From Erwinia_E haradaeae_D (lineage in GTDB: Bacteria > Pseudomonadota > Gammaproteobacteria > Enterobacterales > Enterobacteriaceae): a DNA stretch of 64,000 nt. A program made the position numbers and the translations under genes. Position 1 is the stretch's first letter. The number at the start of each line of letters is the position of its first letter. The stretch lies in NCBI RefSeq assembly GCF_900698935.1, contig NZ_LR217715.1, forward strand, positions 372,001-436,000. Direction: 5' to 3'. Positions 51,932 through 60,238 of this stretch are shown in pieces. A model generated the notes under the pieces. That model was not told the origin of the DNA. It did no database searches and saw only the letters and a program-made list of their open reading frames with translations.

Positions 51932-52207
51932 GTTTTCTATAATCCATACATATCGAATTTAGATAAGAAAGATTACAGTTGCTTTACCTTAGGATATAAT
52001 ATAAAATGCAAAATTATATAGAGATGGCTGAAAATATAGCGAAAGAAAATGTATAATAGATAATTGCTTTGATGCATGAACCTATGAAGCATTTTATAAA
52101 GTATAAATTTTTTCCCATAGTTGTAGAAGATATGATTTTATGCGCATGCCAATCATTTAAGATTGGATATAGTAATTTTGTTTATAAATAATTGGAGTTC
52201 TGGTATT
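51932..52207 (+). promoter_or_regulatory. S10-operon leader region, promoter weakly defined
   Basis: These bases between the str terminator and rpsJ must hold the S10 promoter and leader. A TATAAT at 52052-52057 is the best -10 candidate, but the -35 at the matching distance (TGAAAA) is poor. In E. coli the leader is the target of L4 autoregulation; I cannot recognise the L4-responsive hairpins here. The bfd and bfr genes that lie between tuf and rpsJ in E. coli are absent. GGAG at 52194-52197 is the rpsJ ribosome binding site. Confidence 0.4.
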
Positions 52208-52519
52208 ATGCAGAACCAAAGAATCCGTATCCGTCTAAAAGCCTTTGATCATCGTTTGATAGATAGATCTACGCTAGAAATTGTAGAGACCGCTAAGCGA
52301 ACTGGAGCACAGGTACATGGTCCTATTCCGTTACCAACTCGTAAAGAACGTTTTACTGTCCTAATTTCTCCTCACGTTAATAAAGACGCGCGGGATCAGT
52401 ATGAGATTCGTACGCATAAGCGTTTAGTCGATATTGTCGAACCAACTGAAAAAACAGTTGATGCATTGATGCGCCTAGATCTAGCTGCTGGTGTAGATGT
52501 GCAGATCAGTCTGGGTTAA
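52208..52519 (+). CDS. rpsJ: 30S ribosomal protein S10
   Basis: S10 (NusE) is part of the 30S head and of antitermination complexes. The ATG at 52208, ten bases after GGAG, gives the family length of 103 residues, starting MQNQRIRIRLKAFDHRLID. The open frame upstream to 52163 is not conserved. Signature RTGAQVHGPIPLPT is intact. First gene of the S10 operon. Confidence 0.98.
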   Translation: MQNQRIRIRLKAFDHRLIDRSTLEIVETAKRTGAQVHGPIPLPTRKERFTVLISPHVNKDARDQYEIRTHKRLVDIVEPTEKTVDALMRLDLAAGVDVQISLG

Positions 52520-52548
52520 TCTGCTTATTCATTAGGTGCGGAGTTAAA

Positions 52549-53178
52549 ATGATTGGTTTAGTCGGTAAAAAATTGGGTATGACTCGAATCTTCACAGAAG
52601 AGGGTGTATCTATTCCAGTAACTGTAATTAAGCTGGAAGAAAACCGCGTTATTCAAGTGAAAAGACGTGAAACAGATGGCTATACTGCGATACAGGTCAC
52701 TACTGGTGTAAAAAAATTGCAGCGTATGACTAAGCCCCAAGCTGGTCATTTTATGAAATCTGGTACTTCATCTGGACGAGGTTTATGGGAATTTAGACTG
52801 CCAGAGGTTGCATCGTTTAAGGCAGGGCAGAGCATTAACATTGATATATTATCACACTTAAAAAAAGTGGATATCTCTGGGATATCTAAAGGCAAGGGTT
52901 TTTCTGGTACAGTAAAACGTTGGAATTTTCGAACTCAAGATGCAACACACGGAAATTCCTTATCTCATCGCGTGCCAGGCTCTATAGGTCAAAATCAGAC
53001 TCCTGGAAAGGTTTTTAAAGGTAAAAAAATGGCGGGTCAGATGGGTAATCAACGCGTGACTATTCAGAACTTGAGAATAATACGAATCGATACCGATCAC
53101 AACCTTCTCCTGGTGAAAGGAGCGGTACCTGGTGCTACTGGTAGCGACCTGATAATTAAACGAGCTGTGAAGGGGTAA
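52549..53178 (+). CDS. rplC: 50S ribosomal protein L3
   Basis: L3 is an early 23S rRNA-binding protein reaching toward the peptidyl-transferase centre. The 209 residues match the family length, with the globular domain starting MIGLVGKKLGMTRIFTEEG and the extended loop KGFSGTVKRWNF through KMAGQMGNQRVT. The glutamine methylated by PrmB in E. coli lies in the extended loop. Second gene of the S10 operon, 29 bases after rpsJ. Confidence 0.98.
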   Translation: MIGLVGKKLGMTRIFTEEGVSIPVTVIKLEENRVIQVKRRETDGYTAIQVTTGVKKLQRMTKPQAGHFMKSGTSSGRGLWEFRLPEVASFKAGQSINIDILSHLKKVDISGISKGKGFSGTVKRWNFRTQDATHGNSLSHRVPGSIGQNQTPGKVFKGKKMAGQMGNQRVTIQNLRIIRIDTDHNLLLVKGAVPGATGSDLIIKRAVKG

Positions 53179-53190
53179 AAGGGTAAAGGA

Positions 53191-53796
53191 ATGGAATTAG
53201 CATTAAAAGACGAACAAGGGGCGCTAACTGTTTCTAACACTACCTTTAATTGTGATTTTAATGAAGCGTTGGTACATCAGGTTGTGGTGGCTTATGCAGC
53301 AGGTTCTCGCAAAGGTACTCGTGCACAAAAGACGCGAGCTGAAGTTACTGGATCAGGTAAAAAACCATGGCGACAGAAAGGTACTGGGCGTGCGCGAGCA
53401 GGTTCAGTGAAGAGCCCCATTTGGCGTTCTGGTGGCATTGCTTTTGCTGCTAAACCACAAGATCATGCCCAAAAAGTTAACAAAAAGATGTATAGAGGTG
53501 CTATCAAAAGCATATTTTCTGAGTTGATACGTCAAAATAGATTGATCGTGTGTAAAAATTTTTCTTTAGAGGCCCCTAAAACAAGATTGCTTATTAAAAA
53601 ACTTCAAGATATGCATGTAGAAAAAGCTTTAATTATCACCTCTGCTATAGAAGAAAACTTACTCCTTGCAGCACGTAATTTATATCAAGTGCATGTATGT
53701 CATGCAGAGAGGATTGATCCCGTTAGATTAGTTCGATTTCATAGGGTAATTATTACTTCTAATGCAGTGAAGAAATTGGAGGAAATGCTTGCATGA
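53191..53796 (+). CDS. rplD: 50S ribosomal protein L4
   Basis: L4 lines the exit tunnel and, in E. coli, represses the S10 operon through its leader. The 201 residues equal the family length; the long loop KKPWRQKGTGRARAGSVKSP is intact. The start lies 12 bases after rplC and the stop overlaps the rplW start (ATGA). The globular surface used for regulation in E. coli is present at least by length, but regulation cannot be judged. Confidence 0.98.
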   Translation: MELALKDEQGALTVSNTTFNCDFNEALVHQVVVAYAAGSRKGTRAQKTRAEVTGSGKKPWRQKGTGRARAGSVKSPIWRSGGIAFAAKPQDHAQKVNKKMYRGAIKSIFSELIRQNRLIVCKNFSLEAPKTRLLIKKLQDMHVEKALIITSAIEENLLLAARNLYQVHVCHAERIDPVRLVRFHRVIITSNAVKKLEEMLA

Positions 53797-54098
53797 ATTT
53801 GGAAGAACGTTTACTGCGAATACTTCGTGCACCACATGTTTCTGAAAAAGCATCAAGCTTGATGGATAAAGATAATACTATTGTCTTCAAAGTCACAAAG
53901 GATGCTAGTAAAGTTGAAATTAAGTCTGCTATAAAGAGTATCTTTAAAGTAGAAGTAGACTCAGTGAATACATTGTTAGTTAAAGGTAAAATTAAACGTC
54001 ATAAAAAACGTTTAGGTCGTCGTAAAGACTGGAAAAAAGCATATATTTCTCTTAAAGAAGGGCAGAATATAACAGATGTAGTTGGTAGCAGTGAATAA
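53793..54098 (+). CDS. rplW: 50S ribosomal protein L23
   Basis: L23 sits at the tunnel exit and docks trigger factor and SRP. The 101 residues start MNLEERLLRILRAPHVSEKA and contain VNTLLVKGKIKRHKKRLGRR, the RNA-binding loop. It is translationally coupled to rplD by an ATGA overlap. Confidence 0.98.
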   Translation: MNLEERLLRILRAPHVSEKASSLMDKDNTIVFKVTKDASKVEIKSAIKSIFKVEVDSVNTLLVKGKIKRHKKRLGRRKDWKKAYISLKEGQNITDVVGSSE

Positions 54099-54119
54099 CG
54101 CAGGGGGGGTATCAGAATC

Positions 54120-54941
54120 ATGACAATTATGCAATGTAACCCGACATCTCCGGGTCGTCGTCATGTAGTAAAAGTACTCAATCCAGATTTATACAAAGGA
54201 AAACCACTTGCCACGTTAGTGGAAAAAAAGCATAAAACTGGCGGTCGCAACAATATGGGTCGCATTACTACTCGACATATTGGAGGGGGACATAAGAAAA
54301 CTTACCGTTTGATTGATTGCAAGAGAAATAAAGATGGCATCTCAGCACATATTGAACGTCTAGAATACGATCCGAATCGTTCTGCCAATATCGCATTAGT
54401 TGTTTATAAAGATGGTGTACGTCGTTATATTTTAGCGCCTAAAGGTCTCAAATCTGGTGATCAAATCCAATCTGGTATTGATGTTGCCATTAAAACCGGT
54501 AATACACTACCTATGCGTTATATTCCAGTGGGGTCTACTGTACATAATGTAGAGATTAAACCTGGTAAAGGCGGACAACTTGCACGGTCTGCAGGCGCGT
54601 ATGTACAAATTGTTGCGCGTGAAGGGGTGTATGTCACACTACGTTTACGCTCTGGTGAAATTCGTAAGGTTGAATCAGATTGTCGTGCCACTCTAGGTGC
54701 GGTTGGGAATGAAACGCATATGTTACGTGTTTTAGGTAAAGCCGGTGCTGCACGTTGGCGAGGTGTACGGCCAACTGTGCGTGGTACTGCAATGAATCCA
54801 GTGGATCATCCGCATGGCGGAGGAGAAGGCCGTAACTTCGGAAAGCATCCAGTATCTCCTTGGGGGCTGCAAACAAAGGGTAAGAAGACCCGTCGAAACA
54901 AACGTACTGATAAATTTATCATACGTCGCCGTAGTAAATAA
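54120..54941 (+). CDS. rplB: 50S ribosomal protein L2
   Basis: L2 is required for subunit association and supports the peptidyl-transferase centre. The 273 residues equal the E. coli length. The conserved PVDHPHGGGEGRNFGKHP, with the essential histidine, is intact, as are GGRNNMGRITTRHIGGGHK and the C-terminal KFIIRRRSK. It follows rplW after 21 bases; a G-rich GGGGGG stretch before it provides the ribosome binding site. Confidence 0.99.
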   Translation: MTIMQCNPTSPGRRHVVKVLNPDLYKGKPLATLVEKKHKTGGRNNMGRITTRHIGGGHKKTYRLIDCKRNKDGISAHIERLEYDPNRSANIALVVYKDGVRRYILAPKGLKSGDQIQSGIDVAIKTGNTLPMRYIPVGSTVHNVEIKPGKGGQLARSAGAYVQIVAREGVYVTLRLRSGEIRKVESDCRATLGAVGNETHMLRVLGKAGAARWRGVRPTVRGTAMNPVDHPHGGGEGRNFGKHPVSPWGLQTKGKKTRRNKRTDKFIIRRRSK

Positions 54942-54957
54942 TTTTAGAGGGTAAGTC

Positions 54958-55236
54958 ATGCCGCGTTCTCTCAAGAAAGGTCCTTTTATTGACCTACACT
55001 TGCTAAATAAGGTAGAAAAAGCTTTAGAAAGCGGAGAAAGGAAGCCTGTACGCACCTGGTCACGTCGCTCAACAATTTTTCCAAATATGATTGGCTTGAC
55101 TATTGCTATTCATAATGGTCGTCAGCATGTTCCTGTGTTTGTATCTGAAGATATGGTTGGTCATAAATTAGGTGAATTTGCTCCTACTCGTACCTATCGT
55201 GGACACACTGCTGATAAAAAAGTTAAAAAACGATGA
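54958..55236 (+). CDS. rpsS: 30S ribosomal protein S19
   Basis: S19 is in the 30S head, near S13 and the A-site tRNA. The 92 residues start MPRSLKKGPFIDLHLL and include TWSRRSTIFPNMIGLTIAIH and the GEFAPTRTYRGH signature. It lies 16 bases after rplB; its stop is 14 bases before the rplV start. Confidence 0.98.
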   Translation: MPRSLKKGPFIDLHLLNKVEKALESGERKPVRTWSRRSTIFPNMIGLTIAIHNGRQHVPVFVSEDMVGHKLGEFAPTRTYRGHTADKKVKKR

Positions 55237-55250
55237 GCTGGGAGCTAGAG

Positions 55251-55598
55251 ATGGAAACTTTTGCAAGACAAAGACACGCTCATTCTTCTGCACAAAAGAT
55301 TCGCTTAGTGGCTAATCTCATACGGGGCAAGAAAGTGTCAATAGCCCTAGATGTTTTAAGATACACTCATAAGAAAGCAGCAGTATTGGTTCAAAAGGTT
55401 CTGGAATCTGCCATTGCTAATGCTGAACACAATGATGGCGTAGATATTGATAAATTAAGAATTACAAAAATCTTTATTGATGAAGGTCCGAGCATGAAAC
55501 GCATCATGCCACGCGCAAAAGGTCGTGCAGATCGCATTCTCAAGCGCACTAGCCATATTACTCTGGCCGTATCCGATCGCTCAGACTTTGGAGAGTAG
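55251..55598 (+). CDS. rplV: 50S ribosomal protein L22
   Basis: L22 lines the narrowest part of the exit tunnel. I place the start at ATG 55251 (METFARQRHAHSSAQK), which aligns with the family and follows GGAG at 55241-55244. The open frame upstream to 55233 overlaps rpsS and is not conserved. The 115 residues include the tunnel hairpin EGPSMKRIMPRAKGRADRI. The last five residues (SDFGE region) extend slightly beyond the E. coli end. Confidence 0.97.
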   Translation: METFARQRHAHSSAQKIRLVANLIRGKKVSIALDVLRYTHKKAAVLVQKVLESAIANAEHNDGVDIDKLRITKIFIDEGPSMKRIMPRAKGRADRILKRTSHITLAVSDRSDFGE

Positions 55599-55600
55599 AA

Positions 55601-56299
55601 ATGGGTCAAAAAGTACATCCGAATGGTATTCGATTGGGTATAGTAAAGCCTTGGAACTCTACTTGGTTCGCTAATACCAAAGAATTTGCTGATAATCTAG
55701 ACAGTGATTTTAAAGTACGCCAGTTTCTTATGAAAGAATTAGCCAAAGCTTCAGTGTCTCGCATCGTAATAGAGAGACCTGCTAAGAGCATACGGGTGAC
55801 AATTCATACCGCTCGCCCTGGTATTGTGATAGGAAAAAAAGGCGAAGATGTAGAAAAACTTCGTCAGTTCGTGGCAAAGATTTCTGGCGTTCCTGCACAA
55901 ATTAATATTTCTGAAGTTCGTAAGCCAGAACTAGACGCAAAATTAGTTTCTGATAATATCACCTCACAGTTAGAACGTCGTGTAATGTTTCGTAGAGCGA
56001 TGAAACGAGCAGTACAGAACGCAATGCGTTTAGGTGCTAAGGGTATAAAGGTAGAAGTGAGTGGTCGTCTAGGAGGTGCAGAAATTGCACGTACTGAATG
56101 GTATCGTGAGGGACGCGTTCCCTTGCACACTTTACGAGCAGATATTGACTACAATACCTCTGAGGCTCATACTACTTATGGTGTCATCGGCGTCAAAGTA
56201 TGGATCTTTAAAGGCGAGATTCTCGGTGGCATGCAGATAAACGAGCCACTAGAGCAACCTGCTCAGCCTAAAAAAAAGCAGCGTAAAAGCCGTAAGTAA
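55601..56299 (+). CDS. rpsC: 30S ribosomal protein S3
   Basis: S3 forms part of the mRNA entry channel. The 232 residues are one short of E. coli. The KH domain carries the GXXG-containing VIGKKGEDVEKLR, and the C-terminal domain has RRAMKRAVQNAMRLGAKGIK and TEWYREGRVPLHTLRA. The end is a basic tail. It starts two bases after the rplV stop. Confidence 0.98.
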   Translation: MGQKVHPNGIRLGIVKPWNSTWFANTKEFADNLDSDFKVRQFLMKELAKASVSRIVIERPAKSIRVTIHTARPGIVIGKKGEDVEKLRQFVAKISGVPAQINISEVRKPELDAKLVSDNITSQLERRVMFRRAMKRAVQNAMRLGAKGIKVEVSGRLGGAEIARTEWYREGRVPLHTLRADIDYNTSEAHTTYGVIGVKVWIFKGEILGGMQINEPLEQPAQPKKKQRKSRK

Positions 56300-56311
56300 G
56301 GAGAATCGCCG

Positions 56312-56722
56312 ATGTTGCAACCAAGGCGTACAAAATTCCGTAAAATGCATAAAGGCCGCAATCGCGGATTAGCGCAAGGTATGGATATTAGCTTCGGTGT
56401 TTTTGGTTTAAAAGCTATAGATCGTGGTCGTTTAACTGCACGTCAAATAGAAGCGGCACGACGTGCTATCACCCGGGCTATGAAACGACAAGGGAAAATA
56501 TGGATACGAATTTTTCCAGATAAACCAATTACAGAAAAACCATTAGAAGTTCGTATGGGTAAAGGTAAAGGTAACGTGGAGTATTGGGTCGCTTTAATTC
56601 AGCCAGGGAAAGTTTTATATGAAATTGACGGTGTACCAGAAGATGTGGCTCGTGAAGCATTTAAGCTAGCAGCGGCAAAATTATCTATTAAAACTACCTT
56701 TGTAACTAAAATGGTAATGTAA
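56312..56722 (+). CDS. rplP: 50S ribosomal protein L16
   Basis: L16 shapes the A-site entrance and binds near 5S rRNA. The 136 residues equal the E. coli length, with KFRKMHKGRNRGLA and the GKGKGNVEYWVA block. It follows rpsC after 12 bases; its stop overlaps the rpmC start by one base. Confidence 0.98.
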   Translation: MLQPRRTKFRKMHKGRNRGLAQGMDISFGVFGLKAIDRGRLTARQIEAARRAITRAMKRQGKIWIRIFPDKPITEKPLEVRMGKGKGNVEYWVALIQPGKVLYEIDGVPEDVAREAFKLAAAKLSIKTTFVTKMVM

Positions 56723-56916
56723 TGAACGCAACAGAGCTGTGTGAAAAAAGTGTTAAAGATCTGAAGGTCCAGCTTCTTAACCTATTACGTGAACAGTTCA
56801 ATTTACGTATGCAAGCAAAATCTAGTCAGTTTAAAAAAACTCATATTTTTAAGCAGGTTCGTCGTGATATTGCGCGCGTCAAGACTGTACTCACTCAAAA
56901 GGCAAAAATATCATGA
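56722..56916 (+). CDS. rpmC: 50S ribosomal protein L29
   Basis: L29 is a small helical hairpin protein beside the tunnel exit, near L23. The 64 residues include LRELLNLLREQFNLRMQ-like VQLLNLLREQFNLRMQAKSS and the C-terminal RRDIARVKTVL. It overlaps both neighbours: one base with rplP and four bases (ATGA) with rpsQ, so translation is coupled. Confidence 0.97.
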   Translation: MNATELCEKSVKDLKVQLLNLLREQFNLRMQAKSSQFKKTHIFKQVRRDIARVKTVLTQKAKIS

Positions 56917-57170
56917 CCGATAATATCCGGACTCTTCAAGGTCGAGTAACTAGTAATAAAATGGAGAAATCTATTGTTGTTTCGATTGAGCGTTTTGTGA
57001 AACATCCTATTTATGGCAAATTCATTAAGCGTACAACAAGATTACATGTACATGATGAGCACAATGCATGCGAGATTGGTGATATAGTCAGTATCCGAGA
57101 ATGCCGCCCACTCTCCAAGACAAAGTCTTGGACTTTGGTTAAAGTTGTAGAAAAAGCAATGCTCTCTTAG
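56913..57170 (+). CDS. rpsQ: 30S ribosomal protein S17
   Basis: S17 is a primary 16S rRNA-binding protein in the 30S body. The 85 residues include RTLQGRVTSNKMEKSIVVSI, KHPIYGKFIKRTTRLHVHDE and the RECRPLSKTKSW signature. It is the last gene of the S10 operon; a perfect hairpin follows 20 bases after its stop. Confidence 0.98.
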   Translation: MTDNIRTLQGRVTSNKMEKSIVVSIERFVKHPIYGKFIKRTTRLHVHDEHNACEIGDIVSIRECRPLSKTKSWTLVKVVEKAMLS

Positions 57171-57190
57171 TAGTTTGTACATGCAAAATG

Positions 57191-57225
57191 AATATAAACG
57201 GTTCCTGGTCGGAACCGTTTATATT
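57191..57225 (+). terminator. Hairpin at the S10/spc operon boundary
   Basis: A perfect 15-bp stem (AATATAAACGGTTCC and its complement) with loop TGGTC follows rpsQ. The 3' arm itself ends in UUUAUAUU and runs on into CUGUCUGUUC, so it fits an intrinsic terminator, perhaps partial. It lies directly before the candidate spc promoter. Confidence 0.75.
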
Positions 57226-57230
57226 CTGTC

Positions 57231-57259
57231 TGTTCACATAGCAGAAGACGTGTTATAAT
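57231..57259 (+). promoter_or_regulatory. Candidate spc-operon promoter with extended -10
   Basis: A perfect TATAAT (57254-57259) is preceded by TG one base upstream, the extended -10 form, with TGTTCA (57231-57236) at 17-base spacing as a weak -35. The core GTGTTATAAT matches what I recall of the E. coli spc promoter. It starts 57 bases before rplN. Confidence 0.75.
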
Positions 57260-57315
57260 ATTTGAGTCTCTCCAATAAAATAGAGAGTTATGAAAAGAAG
57301 AAGCGGAGTATTAAC

Positions 57316-57687
57316 ATGATCCAAGAACAGACTATGTTGAACGTCGCTGATAATTCAGGCGCACGTCGCGTAATGTGTATCAAGGTTTTGGGTGGTTCGC
57401 GTAGGCGATACGCAGGTATAGGCGATATCATCAAAATTACCATCAAAGAGGCCATCCCGCGTGGCAAGGTAAAGAAAGGTGATGTTCTTAAAGCAGTAGT
57501 CGTGCGCACTAAACAAGGTGTACGTCGCCCAGACGGTTCTGCTATTCGCTTTGATAGGAATGCATGTGTCATCTTAAACAATAATAATGAACAACCAATC
57601 GGAACACGAATTTTTGGACCGGTTACTCGTGAATTACGTAGCGAAAAATTCATGAAGATCATCTCTTTAGCACCAGAGGTGCTCTAA
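57316..57687 (+). CDS. rplN: 50S ribosomal protein L14
   Basis: L14 lies at the subunit interface and binds the silencing factor RsfS. The ATG at 57316, with GGAG at 57304-57307, gives the family length of 123 residues starting MIQEQTMLNVADNSGARRV. The 18 extra codons upstream to 57262 begin on top of the promoter and are not conserved. First gene of the spc operon. Confidence 0.98.
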   Translation: MIQEQTMLNVADNSGARRVMCIKVLGGSRRRYAGIGDIIKITIKEAIPRGKVKKGDVLKAVVVRTKQGVRRPDGSAIRFDRNACVILNNNNEQPIGTRIFGPVTRELRSEKFMKIISLAPEVL

Positions 57688-57700
57688 GGAGTTAATGCAA

Positions 57701-58015
57701 ATGGCAGCAAAGATAAGGTACAACGATGAAGTGGTTGTTCTAGCCGGTAAAGACAAAGGTAAAAACGGGAAAGTGAAAAAAGTTTTTACTTCTAAGAAAA
57801 TTATTGTAGAAGGCATCAACTTAGTTACCAAACATAAAAAACCAGTGCCATCCATGAATAATTTAGGTGGGATTATAAAAAAAGAAGCAGCAATACATGT
57901 GTCAAATGTTGCTATTCTGAATTCAGAAACTGGTAAATCTGACAGAGTAGGGTTTAGATTTGAAGAAGGGAAAAAAGTCCGTTTTTTTAAATCCAACCAA
58001 AAAACGATTCAGTAG
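57701..58015 (+). CDS. rplX: 50S ribosomal protein L24
   Basis: L24 initiates 50S assembly. The ATG at 57701 is nine bases after AAGGAG (57686-57691) and gives MAAKIRYNDEVVVLAGKDKG, the family N-terminus. A second ATG at 57695 is too close to the AAGGAG. The 104 residues include KKIIVEGINLVTKHKKPVPS and RVGFRFEEGKKVRFFKS. Confidence 0.97.
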   Translation: MAAKIRYNDEVVVLAGKDKGKNGKVKKVFTSKKIIVEGINLVTKHKKPVPSMNNLGGIIKKEAAIHVSNVAILNSETGKSDRVGFRFEEGKKVRFFKSNQKTIQ

Positions 58016-58029
58016 TCTGGAGTAGTACA

Positions 58030-58569
58030 ATGTCGAGATTGCATAATTTTTACAAAGACGAAGTAGTCAGAAAGTTAATGACTGATTTTGGGTACCGTTC
58101 TATGATGAGGGTTCCTCGGATTGAGAAGATTACTCTTAACATGGGTGTTGGCGGAGCGAGTAATGATAAAAAACTACTAGACAGTGCAGTAGCTGATTTA
58201 ACAGCTATTTCTGGTCAAAAACCGTTGATCACTAAGGCACGTAAATCCATTGCAAGCTTTAAAATTCGTCAAGGCTATCCAATCGGATGTAAGGTGACTC
58301 TTCGTGGTCAACGTATGTGGGAGTTTTTTGAGCGTCTAATTTCTATCGCTGTGCCGCGTATTCGTGACTTCAGAGGTCTGTCTCCTAAGTCGTTTGATGG
58401 GCATGGAAATTATAGTATAGGAGTTCGTGAACAGATTATTTTCCCAGAAATTAATTACGACCGCGTTGATCGTATTCGCGGGATGGATATTAGTATTACC
58501 ACCACTGCCAGATCGGATGATGAAGGCTTAGCTTTATTGAATGCATTTCATTTCCCATTTCGAAAGTAA
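58030..58569 (+). CDS. rplE: 50S ribosomal protein L5
   Basis: L5 binds 5S rRNA and contacts the 30S head. The 179 residues equal the family length. The signature PRIEKITLNMGVGGA is near the N-terminus, and IASFKIRQGYPIGCKVTLRG and the C-terminal DEGLALLNAFHFPFRK are intact. It lies 14 bases after rplX. Confidence 0.98.
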   Translation: MSRLHNFYKDEVVRKLMTDFGYRSMMRVPRIEKITLNMGVGGASNDKKLLDSAVADLTAISGQKPLITKARKSIASFKIRQGYPIGCKVTLRGQRMWEFFERLISIAVPRIRDFRGLSPKSFDGHGNYSIGVREQIIFPEINYDRVDRIRGMDISITTTARSDDEGLALLNAFHFPFRK

Positions 58570-58584
58570 GAGGGGGTCTGCCTG

Positions 58585-58890
58585 ATGGCTAAAAAAGCAC
58601 TAAAAGAACGTGAACTGGTTCGTGTTAAGATGGCTAAAAAATATCGTGTACAACGCGAAGCGCTAAAGCTGATAATTTCTAGTATACATTCATCTTCTGA
58701 AGATCGGTGGAATGCGGTTCTAAAGTTACAGACTATACCCCGTGACGCCAGTCCATCTCGTCAGCGTAATCGCTGTCGTCAAACTGGCCGTCCACATGGT
58801 TATGTTGGAAAGTTTGGATTGAGTCGTATTAAGTTGCGTGAAGCTGCCATGCGGGGTGAGGTACCTGGTCTCAAAAAAGCAAGTTGGTAA
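58585..58890 (+). CDS. rpsN: 30S ribosomal protein S14
   Basis: S14 is the zinc-free, 101-residue type typical of gammaproteobacteria; no CXXC pairs are present. The signature RDASPSRQRNRCRQTGRPHG and the C-terminal KLREAAMRGEVPGLKKASW are intact. It lies 15 bases after rplE with an AGAGGGGG site upstream. Confidence 0.98.
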   Translation: MAKKALKERELVRVKMAKKYRVQREALKLIISSIHSSSEDRWNAVLKLQTIPRDASPSRQRNRCRQTGRPHGYVGKFGLSRIKLREAAMRGEVPGLKKASW

Positions 58891-58920
58891 TAATACATTA
58901 CATACTAGGAGTATAGATAG

Positions 58921-59313
58921 ATGAGCATGCAAGATCCGGTTGCAGATATGCTAACTCGTATCCGCAATGGCCAATCTGCAAATAAAATTTCAGTCAGGAT
59001 GCCTTCCTCTAAATTAAAGCTAGCAATTGCACATGTTTTAAAAGAGGAAGGTTATATTACGGAATATACAACCACGAAGGATATTAAGTTAGAATTAGAA
59101 TTAACTTTAAAGTATTTCAATGGTAAATCTGTTGTTGAGAGTATTCAACGTGTTAGTCGTCCAGGCTTAAGGATCTATAAGAGAAAACATGCATTACCTA
59201 AAGTTATGGCTGGACTAGGTATTTCTGTAGTGTCTACTTCTCAGGGTATCATGACTGATCGTGCGGCTCGTCAAGCAGGTTTAGGTGGCGAAATTATCTG
59301 CTACATAGCTTAA
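58921..59313 (+). CDS. rpsH: 30S ribosomal protein S8
   Basis: S8 binds helix 21 of 16S rRNA and, in E. coli, represses spc-operon translation at rplE. The 130 residues start MSMQDPVADMLTRIRNGQSA. The C-terminal signature GISVVSTSQGIMTDRAARQAG is intact. An S8-binding mRNA site near rplE cannot be judged by eye. Confidence 0.98.
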   Translation: MSMQDPVADMLTRIRNGQSANKISVRMPSSKLKLAIAHVLKEEGYITEYTTTKDIKLELELTLKYFNGKSVVESIQRVSRPGLRIYKRKHALPKVMAGLGISVVSTSQGIMTDRAARQAGLGGEIICYIA

Positions 59314-59326
59314 AATCGGAGGGGCA

Positions 59327-59860
59327 ATGTCTCGTGTGGCCAAAACACCCGTTAGTATTCCTATGCATGTACAGGTAAACATAAACAGTCAAGTGATTTC
59401 TGTTATAGGAAAGGATGAGAAGTTAAGTCGTGCTTTGCATAAAGCCGTGGAAGTCAAACAAATAGATAATACTCTGACGTTTTTTCCCAAAAAAGGTTTT
59501 GTAGATGGCTGGGCTCAAGCAGGTACTGCTCGCGCTTTAGTGCACGCTATGATGATAGGTGTAACCAAAGGTTTTACTAAAAAAATACAGCTTGTAGGGG
59601 TTGGTTATCGTGCTGCGGTAACAGAGAACAGATTAAGCTTATCTTTAGGTCTATCTCACCCCATCCATCATACGTTGCCAAAAGGAATCACTGCCACATG
59701 TATAAGTCAAACTGATATTATATTACAAAGCGCTGATAAACAACTACTGGGTCAAGTGGCCGCCGATCTACGCGCCTATCGTTGTCCTGAGCCTTATAAG
59801 GGCAAGGGAGTACGTTATGCTGACGAGGTTGTGCGTCGAAAAGAGGCTAAGAAGAAATAA
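59327..59860 (+). CDS. rplF: 50S ribosomal protein L6
   Basis: L6 lies near the factor-binding site of the 50S subunit. The 177 residues equal the E. coli length. The C-terminal signature PEPYKGKGVRYADEVV is intact, and the N-terminal domain begins MSRVAKTPVSIP. A GGAGGGG site precedes the ATG. It lies 13 bases after rpsH. Confidence 0.98.
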   Translation: MSRVAKTPVSIPMHVQVNINSQVISVIGKDEKLSRALHKAVEVKQIDNTLTFFPKKGFVDGWAQAGTARALVHAMMIGVTKGFTKKIQLVGVGYRAAVTENRLSLSLGLSHPIHHTLPKGITATCISQTDIILQSADKQLLGQVAADLRAYRCPEPYKGKGVRYADEVVRRKEAKKK

Positions 59861-59869
59861 GGTAATACT

Positions 59870-60223
59870 ATGGATAAAAAATCTTCTCGTCTCAGACGAG
59901 CAACTCGCTTACGTTGTCAACTAAAAGATCTTGGTTCTATGCGTTTGGTTATACATCGTACTTTGCGTCATATATATGCACAAATCATTGCTTATAATGG
60001 TTCTCAAACTCTAGTGACAGCTTCAACAGTAGAAAAATCAATTTATACGCAACTAAAATATACGGGTAATAAAGATGCCGCGATTATTGTTGGTAAAATA
60101 GTCGCAGAGCGTGCAATAGAAAAGGGTATTACACATGTTTCTTTTGATCGCTCTGGCTTTCAATATCATGGTCGGGTTCAAGCATTGGCAGATGCAGCTC
60201 GCGAAGCTGGCCTACAGTTCTAA
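59870..60223 (+). CDS. rplR: 50S ribosomal protein L18
   Basis: L18 brings 5S rRNA to the 50S subunit with L5. The 117 residues equal the family length, with an arginine-rich N-terminus (KKSSRLRRATRLRCQLKD), RLVIHRTLRHIYAQII and FDRSGFQYHGRVQALADAAR. It lies nine bases after rplF. Confidence 0.98.
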   Translation: MDKKSSRLRRATRLRCQLKDLGSMRLVIHRTLRHIYAQIIAYNGSQTLVTASTVEKSIYTQLKYTGNKDAAIIVGKIVAERAIEKGITHVSFDRSGFQYHGRVQALADAAREAGLQF

Positions 60224-60238
60224 TGTATAAGGTGTAAG

